64,000 nucleotides of DNA from Halictus rubicundus (GCF_050948215.1 NC_135165.1:6918501-6982500); one strand, 5' to 3'; positions 13,601 to 27,041 are shown, counted from the first letter of the stretch. Program-made: numbers and translations. Notes: a model not told the origin generated them from the letters alone.

Positions 13601-16600
13601 GCAACTGAACTTATTTACGTTGCAACAATATTTCCTCTATCCTGGAGTATACCTTTGCAAGATCCAAGAATTACACGCACACTTGGACAGATCCTGATAT
13701 ACAAATCTTCAAGATTTTGATAATAAAACTGACACGCGCGAAGGGGCCGCTGAATAAAAAGCGAGCGGCGGCTCGGAGCCAAAAAAGGTGGAGGAACTAT
13801 GGTGTATTCGATGATAATTATTCGAGCAAAAAGGTCGGCAGATGAAAAACCGGCGGTGCGCTCTTCCAGTTCGTCATAGGACGGACAAGCTATAGATAGT
13901 TGCCGGTTGAAGAACTAACTTTAGAACCGTGGGGGTCCGCGTGGCGGTGCTCCTCGTGTCGTCGGACCTCTCGGTTGTCTGTTCCTCTTCTACTTGCACT
14001 CAATTTATCCAGCGACGGTGCTCTATTTATAAACACCACCACCGCTCATTAATGGTTTTTCGTGGGGGCTCGCGTCGTGCCGGGACCGCGTATCCATTAA
14101 ACGCCGGGCTCCCGCGTTTTACCACCGGGGTTATTTCTTTCCCGATACCCTTAATTTTCCTTTTGTTCTACCGGGACGCCTCCGCCTCGTACCGAAAATC
14201 CCGGCGAAGGAACGCGCGTCCGGAACCCCCGTCGATTCGGTATGCTAATCGCCGATTTATAAGCTTACCCGGTCCGCTCCAATTAATTTTAATTACGACA
14301 GGGGGAGAACGGCAGCAACGGCAACGGCGGCGGGGAATGAATCGGTGAATTTAACGCCCTCGGTGATTCACCGGTGCGGGGGCGGGAGAGAATTTTTAAA
14401 CCAGTCCCGCTTTAAAAACACAAGAGATACGACACTCTCTCTTTCTCCCTGTCAAAGAATTTATTGGTTCGTTAAGAAACCTGGGGGAGAAAAAGGAACG
14501 AGAACGAGGGGTGGGAGAGAGAGAGAGAGAGAGAGAGAGGGAGCGGTTGGAAAAATTTCGATCCCGCCGCTGGAACTCGTAAATAAACCGTAACACGGGA
14601 AGAAGTAAATCTTCGTGTAACTTCGAGAGACCGGTGGCGCGCGCTTGCGTGCACATACACCCGCCATTTTTCATCCGGATATTGTCGCGGTTTCATAAAG
14701 TCGCCGTCGCGAGACAAATAATCACGACGAGCACGGGGGAGACGTCGTTGTCGTTGCCGTTGCCGTTGTCGTTGTCGTTCTCGTTCGAGCGTCTCTCGTT
14801 CCGTGGCGTGCGCCTTCGGCCCTGTCGCAGCATCCATATTCATAAGTCCTCCGCAGAAACATTGTTTACCAGACGTCGCGCATTGTCTCATTATCACGAT
14901 GAAATCCGCGACAGATACAGTACATGCACGACGGCAGCGAGACCACCGAGGACAGCATGATCCTGGAGGTGACACTGGTGGCGGGCGCTGGTTACACGCT
15001 GCCCGGCTATCTCCAAGGACGACTGAGGTTCCCGCTACACGTCAACGTTACGCCCGTTAATGATCCGCCATTGCTCGAGATATCGACCGCGAAAGTGCTA
15101 CGTCTCGCTCAGGTAAGACACCAACCTACGCCAGGGCTGTTCAAATTCTGGACCACGCTCAGCTCCTTCCTCGACTTTCGTACTATATCCTATTCCATTG
15201 AACTGAAACGATTTAAAGAAGGAACAGTGAATTATACTTCGCCCACGAAAAGAAGGCATAGGGTAGCTTGAAAGTATCTGTGACCGACTACCTGGTATCC
15301 TTACTTTGCGTTACGAGTGTCGTTGCGGTCTGCAGAGAAGAGACTCGGAAGCAATGCGAAAGGAATGCGGGTCTTATTGGTCAGGTCAGCTTAGGCACGC
15401 ATACTTGCACTGTTGAGTCGCACGCAACATTTCAACCCCACAACAAGAGTCACGCGTTGTTTCTCTGAATATAGAAATGTTCAATGTAGCATTAATATAC
15501 GTACAGAAAAGCAAAGAAAAATCGATGTTTCATAAACATCTGAACAAAATTGAGAACATTGCTTTCAAGAATGTCTCACTACTGAATTTTTATAGAACTG
15601 TTATTTCTAAAATTTCTACGAATACACATTTTTTCGGATTTTTGAAGATTTTCGAGTTTTTTTGAAACATGTTTGCATAATCCTAAAAAATCTGAAACAA
15701 AGTACACATTTATAATCATAATAAGACGCCACTACTATGATAATATAAACGGGGTCATTCGACAACTTCAATATAAAATCAGCCGTTCCTGGAATTTTTT
15801 AAAAATCTATTTTGCAATGTCAAAACTTCGGGGAAAATCCTCAGCCATATGTGTTATTGAGTAGAATGGTTTCTTAATTTTCTGTTGAGTATAACGCCGA
15901 GGCCTAAAGTCTTAAATCGAGGCACGTGGATTTCAATTAGTTGCGCCGATCGGCTAGTAGTAGGATGAAGAAGCCCCCAGGCCCTACACCGTGCGGCAAA
16001 GGTCATCTCCTGCCGGCTCTGTTCCCGCACCACGGAAATTTTCCGGCGCGGCACCGCCGGAGACCGCGTTAACGTAATTGCCGCGAATTCGGCCGACACG
16101 CTTGCCGACTCGCCACAGTAAATCAATTAATCGAGATTCGACGAGATCGTGGTGCTACGTTCCTCGTCCTCGGCGAACGAACGAACGGCCCAGGCCAGCC
16201 CGGCCCGGCCCGGCCCGGAGCGAAATCGATTTAAGTCGCTGCTTCAAACGCTGCCCTTAATTAACCACTTAAGCCAGCAATCTTCTTAAACGAAATAATT
16301 CTTGCGCCGTTCAAATTAAGCTTTAACCCCTTCGGGGTTCAAGATACCGGCGGAGATCGAGTGCGCTCCGACCAGCGAGTCCTCGTGTAATTGAAATGCC
16401 CCGCGAATACCTTGTTCGAGTTCTTTTCCGAGACGGAACAGTCGTCTGGTATAATTAGGCGAGCGGTCGGGTGCCGGTCCTTGGCTAGCCATGAGCGACC
16501 AACGCGATTTTGCCCTGGGAGCGACCTGCTTTGCCCTTTGGGGCAAAAGGGAAGTCTCACGATCTTGTGCTGCAGCGTGACAAAAAAGTTACAGTGTTTA

Positions 16601-19600
16601 TTTCCCTGGGTGGGCGTGGTTTAGGTGCTCTCAATTTCAACGGAGTCGCTGCAATGCCCCAAGGAGCAGTCTGTGCCCTGGTTTAGCCTAAATTCTATAT
16701 CTCTATATCTTGCATATCTAGCTCTGGAGACCACAGTGATCCAATTACGTACAATTTGTACAGACAATTTTTATTTTGCATTAAGGTCCGTAGTCTAGTT
16801 GTTGCTATTCAAGGATCCATTAAAAAGACTTTAGCCACGATCCATAGACTTAAGAATTATGGAATAGTCGCCGGTGGCTGATAATATATTCGTCTACGTT
16901 CCGAGTAGATTTTGTTGTTCGTGAAGCTAGAGCATCCAGTGGCTATGCTTGGTCTAGAGGATCTCGAGCAAATCGATCGGAAGCCGGATGCGTCACGGGG
17001 AGGATAAACTAGGGTGTTTAATCGTTCTCAGGGGACAAGGAAGATCTTGACGAAAGAACTGGTCTGGGCGATCGACGCCGACACGCCGTCGGACATGCTG
17101 GTCTACACTGTTCTGCGTACCGACGCTGACGCCGGCTACGTCGAGAGGGTGACTTACCCCTCGCGGCCCATCGACACGTTCACTCAGGCCGAATTGATGC
17201 AAGGATTAATTGCATACGTACACCGGGGAAATGGTAACGTTATCATATCATTCAGACTTGTCCGCAAACCCTTATAAAAATCCAAGTTTTTGAAGTCAAA
17301 TTGGTGACAAACAGGAACTAAATTGAAACATGGTGCTTTTGGACACCACCAATTATCGAAAGAAAATATTAACCCTTTGCACTCGAAAACCAAACATTTC
17401 TTCCGACCTAGAATGTTTCTATTTCATATGATTTTTTTTTTTTTTTGTTTTATGCATATGAAACTGATGTAATTTACTCATATAATACGTAAATGTTTAG
17501 CAATCTATTAAATATGAAATAAATACGATGTAACAATTTTTAGATGCGTCTCAGAGTCGCCACATGAGTGCTAAGGGTTCAGTTTGCGTCAATAGTATTT
17601 TTACAATAGATCACAAGATAGAAAAATGCAGAGATTAATTTGGTGTTTGTGTAGACGGAAAAATAGAATCTTGTACTCATTATCTAACGCAATAGGGAGT
17701 ATTTGCTTCAAATTCTGGTCTGTACCAGATGCTTCATCCTAGAATTAATCCTAGGATTCCAGTCCCTTGTATTTGGAAGCTTAAGGAATCCCTCAAACTG
17801 ATGCTTGATCATATTTAAAGTGTTCACAGCGGGCATGACCCCAACGTTCTGATCTGAAAAGTAAATAATTTATTGAGCGAGTATTTACGGCATGAGAAAC
17901 GTGCCACTATTAATCCTATAAAGTAGATAGATCATCTATATTTATGTAGACGATCGACCTACGACTTCCAAGACAGGAGGTGACTTTCTCAAAAGCTAGT
18001 AGCGATGGAGAATTATGTAGAAGCTTAGTGTTTCAAAATCTACATAAGTCTCCAATTAGTGATCCAGGACTCCAATCTAGGTCAAAGCAGACAAATTGTA
18101 AAAGTTGGAAATGTGACTTTCTCAAAAGCTAGTACTGATGAAGAATTATGTAGCTTGGGGCTACAAAATCTATAAAAATCTCCACCTGGTTACCGAGATT
18201 TAAAAAAGAAGTTAAAATTTGTTGAACAGTGTAATTCACCGTTCGGTTTCCGATTGTTTTCCCGCAGCGAAACCGAACGCAAAGCTGGATCTCCAGGTGA
18301 GTGACGGGATCGAGAGCAGCAAGCCGGCGAGCCTGAGGGTGGCTGCTCATCCTTTGGAAATCAAGCTAATGCACAACACTGGTCTGGTCGTGGTGCATCG
18401 ATCCTTTTCGTACCTGACCCCGGCGAATCTTTCCTTCGCCACGAACTCAGACGACAACACTATAGACATACGCTACGACATCGTCTCGCCGCCCCAGTTC
18501 GGCACGATCCAGAAGCTGAAAGACGTCTCGAGCAGTTGGACGAACGTCAACTACTTCACGAGCAGGGACGTCGAGCTGCAGACGGTGAGGTACCTCCACA
18601 ACGAGGGCAGTCCGAACCAGGACGAGTTCAAATTCCAAGCGAGCGTGCGAGAGGTCCGAGCGCAGCACACCTACGACTTCAGGATCACGTTCATCGATTT
18701 GGAATTGAAAGAGGCGAAGCGGGTGCCCATCAATTTCACGAACGTGGCCGAGGTCATCGTCACCGGGCAGAACCTGAGGTACCAAACGAATCCATTGGTG
18801 ACGTCGTCCGGCAAGATCACGTTTACCGTCGCGAAGGGACCAAGATACGGTAACCTGTTCCTTTCGAGTCAGAAGCTCGAAGTCGGGGACACGTTCAGCC
18901 AGGAGGACATCGACTCTGCTCGACTCGCCTATCGTCTCTTCAAGCGAGCCCACTCGACGATCCTCGACGAGATCGGGTTCAAGGTGAGCGCGCCGCAGTG
19001 CATCGACCTGCACGCCAGCTTAAAGTTCCGGCACTACCTCAGCCAGAACATGAAGCCGTTGGACAGCGTGGAGACGCTGCGTGTAGACGAAGGCTCGCGG
19101 GTCACCGTCAGGATCTATAAAATCAACCCGAAGGATTACGGGGTCTCCTCGTTAACATACAACGTGACCACGCCGCCTCGCCACGGCTGGCTCACCGTCG
19201 TCAACAACTCCAGATCCTATCCGAGAAACAACACTCTCTACTTCACGTCCGAGGAGCTCGCCTTGCAGAAGGTCTACTATGTTCACGACGACTCCGAGAC
19301 GCGGGAGGACTCGTTCCAGTTCGTGGCGATCGCCACGGACTCCGTGGACTTCATGTACGTCGGCCTGTTCCGCGTCGAGGTCACCATGAAGAACGACAAC
19401 GCGCCGGAACGATCGGTGAACAAAGTGTTCCACGTTGTGTCGAAAGGAGAGAGGCTGATCACGAGCAAGGACCTGGCGTACGTGGACAAGGACGTCGACA
19501 CGAAGCCCCGCGAGCTGATCTACACCCGAAGAGACACGCAGAGGAACGGTATCGTTCGAGTGTCGAGTCCTTCGGTGCAAGTGTACGAGTTCAACCAGCA

Positions 19601-22600
19601 AGACATCAACGACGGACAGATCCTGTTCAGGCATCAGGGCGAGGATCACGGGAAGTTCGAGTTTAGCGTCACCGACGGACACTTCTATACACCCGGTGTT
19701 CTCGAAATTCAAGCTAGCCCGCCGTACGTCAGGTTGAGAGAGAGCAATGGGTCCGTGGTGCAGTTCAACAGATCGACGGCCCTGCGGCCGAACGAATTAG
19801 ATATCGAGACGAACGTGTACACGTCGGAGAAAGAGATTAAGTACCTGGTGTTGGAGAAACCGAAGCACGGGGTGCTGTTGAAACACAACAGGGAAACGGA
19901 ATCGTTCACCGAGGAGGACCTACGATACGGTATAGTGTCGTACAGACACCTAGGTGGCTCGCTGGCCAAGGACGACTTCAGGTTCAAGGTGTCAACGAAG
20001 GGAGCGGAGACGGAAGGCGTGTTCCCAGTGAAGATCTACCCGGAGAGCTACTGGCAGCCACTGATCGTGCAGAACAATAAAACGGTGTTCGTAGAGGAAG
20101 CAACCAGTGTGCTATTGAACCGGAAGAGCCTGGAGGTGATGCATCCAAAGATACCGGCGACCGAGATCGTTTATTTCCTGAAGGAATGGCCGCAGAACGG
20201 TTACCTCGAGCTGCAAATCCACGACGAGCACACCGAAGAAGCTCGCGAGGATTACATTGGGAACGCGGTGAAGAGCTTCGATCAGAGACTTGTGAACGAG
20301 GGCAGAGTGTTTTACGTGCAGTCTGTGATCAATCAAACCAACGATAGGTTCGTCGTCGACGCGACCAACGGGATCACGTGGCTGCACGATCTCAGCGTGA
20401 ACTTCGTGATCGTCCCGGAGAAGCTGTACGTCGAGGCGAAGAGTCTCGTCGTGATCGAAGGGAAGAGCACGGTCCTCGACGAGAAGAACTTCGTCATACT
20501 AACGCCTTATTACGCTGGCAAAGTGACCGACTATCGAGTCACCGAGAAACCGAAACACGGGACCATCGTAGACGCGACCAAGAACACGCAGGTGAAGAAG
20601 TTCTCGCAGAAACATCTGACCGCGGGCACGATTTTATACAAACACAATGGCGACGAGACGTCCAAGGACTCGTTCAAGATGGTCCTCGTTGCGGGAGACA
20701 AGAACAGCGAGCCGTTCGACGTTTGGATCACCGTGCAACCCGTTAACGACGAGCTGCCGATGCTAGTTAACAAGACTAAGCTGTACGTTTGGCAAGGTGG
20801 CTCGATCTCCTTGACATCGACCAGCTTGGCAGCGATTGACAACGACACCGCGGCTCGAGATTTGACGTTCAACATCACCGGTGTCAGGAACGGCTTCATT
20901 TCTGTGAACGCGAACCCGATGATGGACGTCTACAACTTCACGCAGGCACAGGTTGATCAGAGGATGGTCCTTTTCACGCATACAAGTAAGAGATGATCTT
21001 CTTTGCATGGTTCTTTGAGAAACTGTGAGAGACAAAGAGGAGTTATTTGAGGCTGTTAGAGAAACAAAAGATGCTTACGTTGTTCAACAAGTTCCTTTGA
21101 TTAACACTCGCATGGCCATCGGTGGGTCTTTTTAGACCCAAACATTTCTTTACTAATATTTACCTACAAAAAAAACTGTTTAATTCATTTATTTTTTAAT
21201 ATGTATGTAGCGGCCAGCTTGGGACATCTGGTTATAGCATGGGTATTGCTTTACGTTCTTGGAACGTGACTTTGGGGATTTTTAGAAATTAGGTACGGAG
21301 TGGCCTTGTCACCGTTTTAGCTAATTTTCCCAATCGTGTCCGTTCCCAAGGCGTAGCACGTTTCCTTTTTTTATGAGAGGAAAAACCCTTGTCAATTTAG
21401 TCGACACTTTACGTGTAAATATACAGCTAAGACTCGAACATCATTCTGATAATCACGAGCACTCAACAATGTACTAGAGTACACTATTTTTAAAATATGA
21501 ACAAAACTGTGATGTCTAGGTCTAAAAAGACCCGCCGACGGCCGTGCAAGTGTTAACACGAAAGTTAATCGAAACCTCCATAGTCGTTTACCTCTTCGTC
21601 ATTCAAGCAATCCTTTTTCCAGATGGATCCGACGCTGAATTCAACTTCGTCCTCTCGGACGGCGTGCACACATCCGAGCCCTACAACGTGATGGTCGGTG
21701 CCAAGCCGGTTCGGTTGTCCGTCGAGCGAAATTTGGCTCTGAACGTATTCCCTCTAACCAGGAAACTGATATCGGAAAAGCTGTTGTTAACGAGGTGCTC
21801 GGACGAAACTCGGGAAATAAAGTACACGGTGCGAGACGGGCCTCGTCTGGGCAAGATTATCATGGAGACAAGCGAGGGCGCATGGTTGAACGTCGATCGA
21901 TTCACACAGATGGACGTTAATAACAGTAAAGTGTTTTACGAGCACACCAAACAATTTATGGACCTCACCGCCAACGACTCGTTCGTGTTCGATACGGAGG
22001 CGCACTTCGCGGAATCCTTAACCAATCAGGCAAGTTTGTCTATAGAAAATTGATTTTAATTTACAAATTCAAAGTTGACCTTCATAAGCATTTTCATGGT
22101 CATCTCAAAATCGAATAAATAACAGCTTCATGTGTCCCCGGCGAAACCATACAGCTTCTATTCAAAACACTTCTTCATATCATTCATATTTTTCGAGATA
22201 TTTCCCCTTGTGAAATGCAAGCGGTAAAACAGCTGTTTAACACTTTGAACGCCAAACTAGAAACCCCAAACATTCCATAAAGTCAAAGTAAGTTATTTAA
22301 TGAAATAATAATTGCAATTTTTCCAATTCTCCAACTTTCTTGCGTGTTACAGATCCTAATTAAGACTAGTACAATGAATATATCAACGTAAAAATTCATT
22401 TTAAAACCTGCACAAATAATTCCGTCAGCCACATATGGCTGACGTGGCGTTCAACGTGTTAAAGATAAAGACACATAATCTGCTTATAAAGCAGTCGATG
22501 AATGGAAGGGATGGTCCGGTAACAATGCTGGCCAATGAACAATTTCCACTAACATTGTTCCGTTCTCCGTTCCAGGTATTTCAAATAGACATCTCCGTAT

Positions 22601-24552
22601 CCAGCGGCGGGTTGGACAGGTACATCACCGCGAAGAACGTGTGGGTGGAGGAGGGTAGTTCCGCCCAGGTGATAATGAACATCTCAGGGATTGTGTCGTT
22701 CCTCCAGACTCACGCGGGCATCTCGAACCCGGTGGTGCTCTCGAGACTGGTCAATCAACCGAGCCATGGCCACGTGATGATCATGCCGGACTTGAACGTG
22801 ACCACTTTCTCCCAGCCGCAGATCGAGAGCGGGAAGATCGCCTACTACCACGATCACTCAGACACGTTGGAGGACCGTATCAGTTTTTCGTTGTACTTAA
22901 CGCCTGGCCACATCCTCCTCTGCAACACCAGCATCCCGGTGACCATCGGGCCGGTGAACGACGAGCCGTTCAAGCTGATCACCAACGCGCCGTCCATCAA
23001 GGTAGTCCAAAACCAGAACCAGACGATAACCAGAGAAAATCTGCTGACGATCGACCCGGACACACCTCCCGAGGAAATCGTGTACGACGTGATAACGGCG
23101 CCGACTTACGGCCGGTTGTTGTTGCTGCCGTTCAACGAGAACATCTCGGAGGTGAGGCAGGTGAACAAGTTCACGCAGCACGACGTGGACTCGAATCGGC
23201 TAGTGTACGAGCACAACGGGCCGCTCCAGGCAGCCTCGTTCTACTTCCGAGTGTGGGACGGCCGTTTCACCCACAAGTACGACGTGTTCAACGTCTACGT
23301 TTTGCCCATCCGATTGAACGTCACCGTTACCGGGCCGGTGAGCCTTCAGCAGGGCTCGAACGTCGCGCTCATCTCCGAGAGCAACGTAAAGCTGGACACG
23401 AACGCGAGGCAGGACCTGGTCGTCTACGAGGTCACCAGCACTCCAAAGTACGGGGTTCTATACGTCAGGGACGGCGCTGCAGCCAGCTTCAAGCAGACTG
23501 ATCTGCTCTCGAAGAGCGTGATGTTCATGCAAACAGACATGACGGTGTCCAACGACAGTCTGGTATTGACCGCGCGACTGAGCGGCTTCGAGCAGAGGCA
23601 GATCAAAATCGAGATCAAAGTGGTGCCCTTGATGATCATGAACCCTATGGTCGCGCTAGCCGGAGAAAAGACTCGGATCACCTTGCAGTACATGGACGCC
23701 ACTCCTCTGGCGAAGCTGACGAGTAGCAACCCCGTCTACACGGTGATAAAGAAGCCGAAGTTTGGCAAGGTAAAGAGAATCATCAGAAGCTCGTCGTCCT
23801 CCGGTGAGAAGCGAGGAATTCGGGAGAAAGAGGTTGCGAAGTTCTCTCACCAGGAGGTGGTTTCCGGTGTGATCTACCTGGTGTGCAGGAAGATTCCCAC
23901 TTTGGAGTACGACGGTGTGCTGGATAGTTTCACATTCGTTCTGGCAGCCTCGATCTTTCAGCCCGCGGTCGGAGAGTTCGAGTTTCGCGTGAAACTGGAC
24001 ATGAACGAGTACAATATCACTCTGGGAGGACCTATGGACCCTGTGGGACACGAGGGTGAAATGGCGATTGCGCCGAACATGAGCAACGACTACTTGCTCA
24101 TCCTGGGCATGCTTCTGGGCGTGTTCCTTCTGGGCGTGGTGGTGATCGTCACCATCAGGTGCAGGCACAACAGATACAAGCATGCAGAAGAGGAGAAGCC
24201 GGAAACGACGCCGGCGGTGGGCGTGATGCCTCTTCCAAGGCCACCGGACCATCTGATGCCCACGACGCCTCATTTGAAGCGTTTCACGAACGACCACAAC
24301 AGCGTGGCCGCCAGCACACCGTTGCCGGTGCTGCCCACGATGACCTCCACGCTACCTCCGTGCAAAGTGATACCTCTGGGTCCGCTGGAAAGCATCACAG
24401 GTTCCGAAGTCGACGTCTCGGCTAGGTACCCCTACGGCGTCGCGGACGGCGACGAATGGAGCAGCTTCGACACATCGGACCTGCCCTGCCCATCGGCCAC
24501 CACACAGAGGACCAACAACCCGTTGCTAAGAAGAAACCAGTACTGGGTCTAG
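7664..24552 (+). CDS. kon: Kon-tiki / CSPG4 (NG2) transmembrane proteoglycan, 5' part missing
   Basis: Exons: 7664-8258, 11007-11261, 14915-15112, 17032-17233, 18268-20985, 21623-22029, 22576-24552. Phases agree at every junction, giving 2116 residues and a TAG stop. Order: laminin G domain 2, a Cys-rich EGF-like piece, then a long array of CSPG repeats (recurring FTQxDI and YxHDGSE-type motifs). Next come a single membrane segment (codons near 24090-24155, basic RCRHNRYKH after it) and a short cytoplasmic tail ending QYWV. In this family the tail binds PDZ proteins (Grip in flies, GRIP1 in mammals), and fly Kon-tiki guides myotubes to tendons and acts in glia; these roles are family knowledge. 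Introns after 8258 and 22029 use GC donors. The signal peptide and laminin G 1 are expected upstream. Introns hold several MITEs. Confidence 0.93.
8259..11006 (+). other. kon intron with GC donor
   Basis: It starts AAG|GCAAAT and ends TTTTGCAG. The flanking frames join in phase 0 to give EDYK then VYSKGNLP, as expected for this family. I see no gene in it. TTAA sites at 8683 and 9058 bracket a possible weak MITE. Confidence 0.7.
11262..14914 (+). other. kon intron with CpG-rich island and simple repeats
   Basis: An AT-rich first half is followed by a CpG-rich part (13740-14800). That part contains a (GA)n run (about 14515-14540) and a GTTGTC/GTTGCC hexamer repeat (about 14745-14790). No gene is seen. 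The 3' end carries two acceptors six bases apart (AG at 14913-14914 and at 14919-14920). Confidence 0.65.
15113..17031 (+). other. kon intron
   Basis: It begins GTAAGA and ends TTCTCAG. A CpG-rich patch lies at about 15950-16560, including a GGCCC-rich run near 16195-16215 and a small hairpin AACCCCTTCGGGGTT near 16322. No gene is seen. Confidence 0.65.
17373..17578. mobile_element. TTAA-type MITE in kon intron
   Basis: The left end is CCCTTTGCACTCG preceded by TTAA (17369-17372). The right end is an imperfect complement, GAGTGCTAAGGG, with a mutated target copy (TTCA). It belongs to the same family as the element at 52653-53242 and the outer element at 49576. Confidence 0.6.
17980..18197. 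repeat. Diverged tandem duplication in kon intron
   Basis: Two copies share the start GTGACTTTCTCAAAAGCTAG and the following GAAGAATTATGTAG-like segment, beginning at 17980 and 18113. The period is about 133 bases. They lie just upstream of the acceptor of the large kon exon (18268). Confidence 0.6.
21105..21552. mobile_element. TTAA-flanked MITE, 448 bp, in kon intron
   Basis: It is flanked by intact TTAA on both sides (21101-21104 and 21553-21556). The ends CACTCGCATGGCC and GGCCGTGCAAGTG are inverted repeats. Internal self-complementary bits such as GGGTCTTTTTAGACCC occur near each end. No coding capacity. Confidence 0.75.
22241..22458. mobile_element. TTAA-flanked MITE, 218 bp, in kon intron
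   Basis: TTAA copies lie at 22237-22240 and 22459-22462. The ends CACTTTGAACGCC and GGCGTTCAACGTG are inverted repeats. It is the reverse-oriented sister of the element at 49794-50028; both contain the palindrome CAGCCACATATGGCTG. Confidence 0.8.
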
Positions 24553-26282
24553 CAAAAGGAGGGCTGTTCGCGGACCATGCGAACCAAGCCGTAACACTTC
24601 CTCCGTTCTACGAAAGACTGTGCTTTTCTTACGAACTGCTCGAGAACTAGTCGTCGATTATCATGGTCTTAATGTGCCTAAAGAGATGTGACTCTGCGGA
24701 TGTGGGGGTATGCTCCGGAAGCCTCGATTTTATAACAATACCGTGGCGGAAGCTTCCGCAAGATACTGTGTACAGTTTCCGCAAGAAAACCTAAGCTTCC
24801 CGCCATCACAGTCCATAACCGTTTCATTCGATATATTCTTTTCTATCGTCAATGGCAACCGAACTATTCAGGTGATTCGTTATTCCTCTTCGGTACACAG
24901 AATGGACAGACGCAGAATGAACGAAAACTCGTGTCACTTATGGTTGTGGATTCTCGTGACGGGAGGTATAGGACTGGAGTTTCCGTCGACCTTTTCGGTT
25001 CTTTCTTTCGTTTCGGTACAAAAGAACAATCTGTCAGGAACGATAAATATACGTACCCCAAGTAGCAGTATCTCGTGTAGTACTGTAGCTTTCCCTTAAT
25101 GCAGAGGGGATTATAATTGGAGCAAAATGGTTTCCTCCTCGGTGTCCTCGAGCGGAAGAATTGTTTTGGTCCGACTATAGGCTCGCTAAGCAAGTATACA
25201 GAACTACTAAGTCAGTCGCTATTATGGATCGAATGTGCCTAAGAAATTACCAAGTCTTGTAAGAATACCTTTTCGTCGGGGCGAGACCTCGCCGCTGTCC
25301 TTCCTCTTGGTTCGGTGTCGTATTGGAAATATCCTCTGTCCGGACACGATCGTTTCCGGTGCTCGTTCCGGCCGGAACTACGTCAATCAGAATATTTCTA
25401 TTCCTTCGGTGTTCCACGGTATATGGTACTTCGCTTCTCTTGATGAGGAATCACTGTGGTCGAATCGCTGAAAACGAGAGCCAACGTTTACAAGTGCGCC
25501 GAGTAACGAAAATATTCGTGCGACGATTCCATTTGAAATATTAACCGTTTTGTTTTCTTACTAATTACATTGTCCGATGAACGTTCACTTTTCGAAACGC
25601 CAAATTGATGTCAGACAATGTTTCAGTCATTATTTATTAACAAGATCGATGCACTACCCGATTAACAGATTAATAAGCTCGAAAGGAGAGAATAAAATTA
25701 ATTTCTCAAATAAACATTACGTTTTCACCACGCTAGTCATGTTAATTTGTTTTTATACGCTCCGAGATTTGAATTTCGCGCCCCGCACCACGGCTGGAAG
25801 AGATTTGAATACTTCCGTTACTCGGTATAGCTCGATGTCGGGAGCGTTTGTACAGAGTATCGGGCGCAGAAACATTATACATAATTACCTAACGTTTATA
25901 AAATGAGAAAAAGAGAGGTGACTGCAAGGTGGAGTGCGTGTTTGAGATTTATATACACCTCCGGGAGAAATGTATAGAAATTATAAAGCGACTTTTGTAA
26001 TGGCGTAAACGCGCGCGTTAGATGCGCACTGTACGATAGGAACACTACGAGTTTTGCACATATCTTTTTACACGTTTCCCACGTATTTCTACTGACCCGC
26101 GTCGTACACTCATCCTTCAATAATTCCCGTTTGCGTTTCGACGAGCCTTCCCGTTCTGCGACTCTTATCCGTCGAGCGGAATATAAAAATAATCTACGCC
26201 AAAAACTTCGTTCACGACTTCTGGCGAACGTAAGTTGAAGGAAAGACCAAAAGATGGCGCCGCTCTCTAACAGAATTTTTAA

Positions 26283-26472
26283 CCTGTTCAACTGCCGAAC
26301 GCGTATCGTCATTTGCATGTGTACTTTATTTATTGTTTTGAAAACGCCTGTATTTAATTCTGCGATAATATTACACGATACTATTTCTATTATTTACCAA
26401 AAATATCAATAATAAAACGATATAGTGATCAGAGCGTTTAGAGTTAAAAAAAATAGGCAGCCGTTTAACAGG
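26283..26472. mobile_element. TTAA-flanked MITE, 190 bp
   Basis: TTAA copies lie at 26279-26282 and 26473-26476. The ends are CCTGTTCAACTGCC and GGCAGCCGTTTAACAGG, inverted repeats with a small gap. AT-rich interior without coding capacity. Confidence 0.7.
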
Positions 26473-26522
26473 TTAAACAATTTGATGACGCGCAACAAGT
26501 ATCTTTCGCTTTCTAAACACGA

Positions 26523-26537
26523 CCCCCCCCCCCCCCC
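26523..26537. repeat. C homopolymer, 15 bases
   Basis: An uninterrupted run of 15 cytosines. Length calls in such runs are error-prone. Confidence 0.9.
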
Positions 26538-27041
26538 GACGAACGTCTCCGTTTGATATTTGAATATTTAACGGTTATACCGGTCCAAAATGCATTATTC
26601 AAAATCATCCATTACCCAATGGCGAACTATGCAGGTGGTAGGGGTAAGTGTGAATTCTTGTTTTCCCGCGTCCTTACCGAATCGGATCATCTTATCCTAT
26701 ACAGATCGTGGGCCAATTTTTCAAGATCTTGAAACAATTCACAACTAATTAGTAGTCTTTTTTCGGCTATAGCTCTTTTCTTTGCCGCATTTTATCACCC
26801 GTCGATCGGACAACGGTTTGCTCGGTTTCTATTCAGTATTATATTCAACGATACGCTCGATTGGTCGTCAATTCTTCACGCGCTCGTTGATTTTTCGACG
26901 GATATTACGTCTTCTGGGCCTGCGCAAACTCACAGTGACCTTAATTAACGACGACTTCTTTACACCTTAGGGAACTGTAATTAAGGAAACGCTCTAACGT
27001 CGATGTTAATATAGTGATAATAATAATAGTAAAAATTATTA

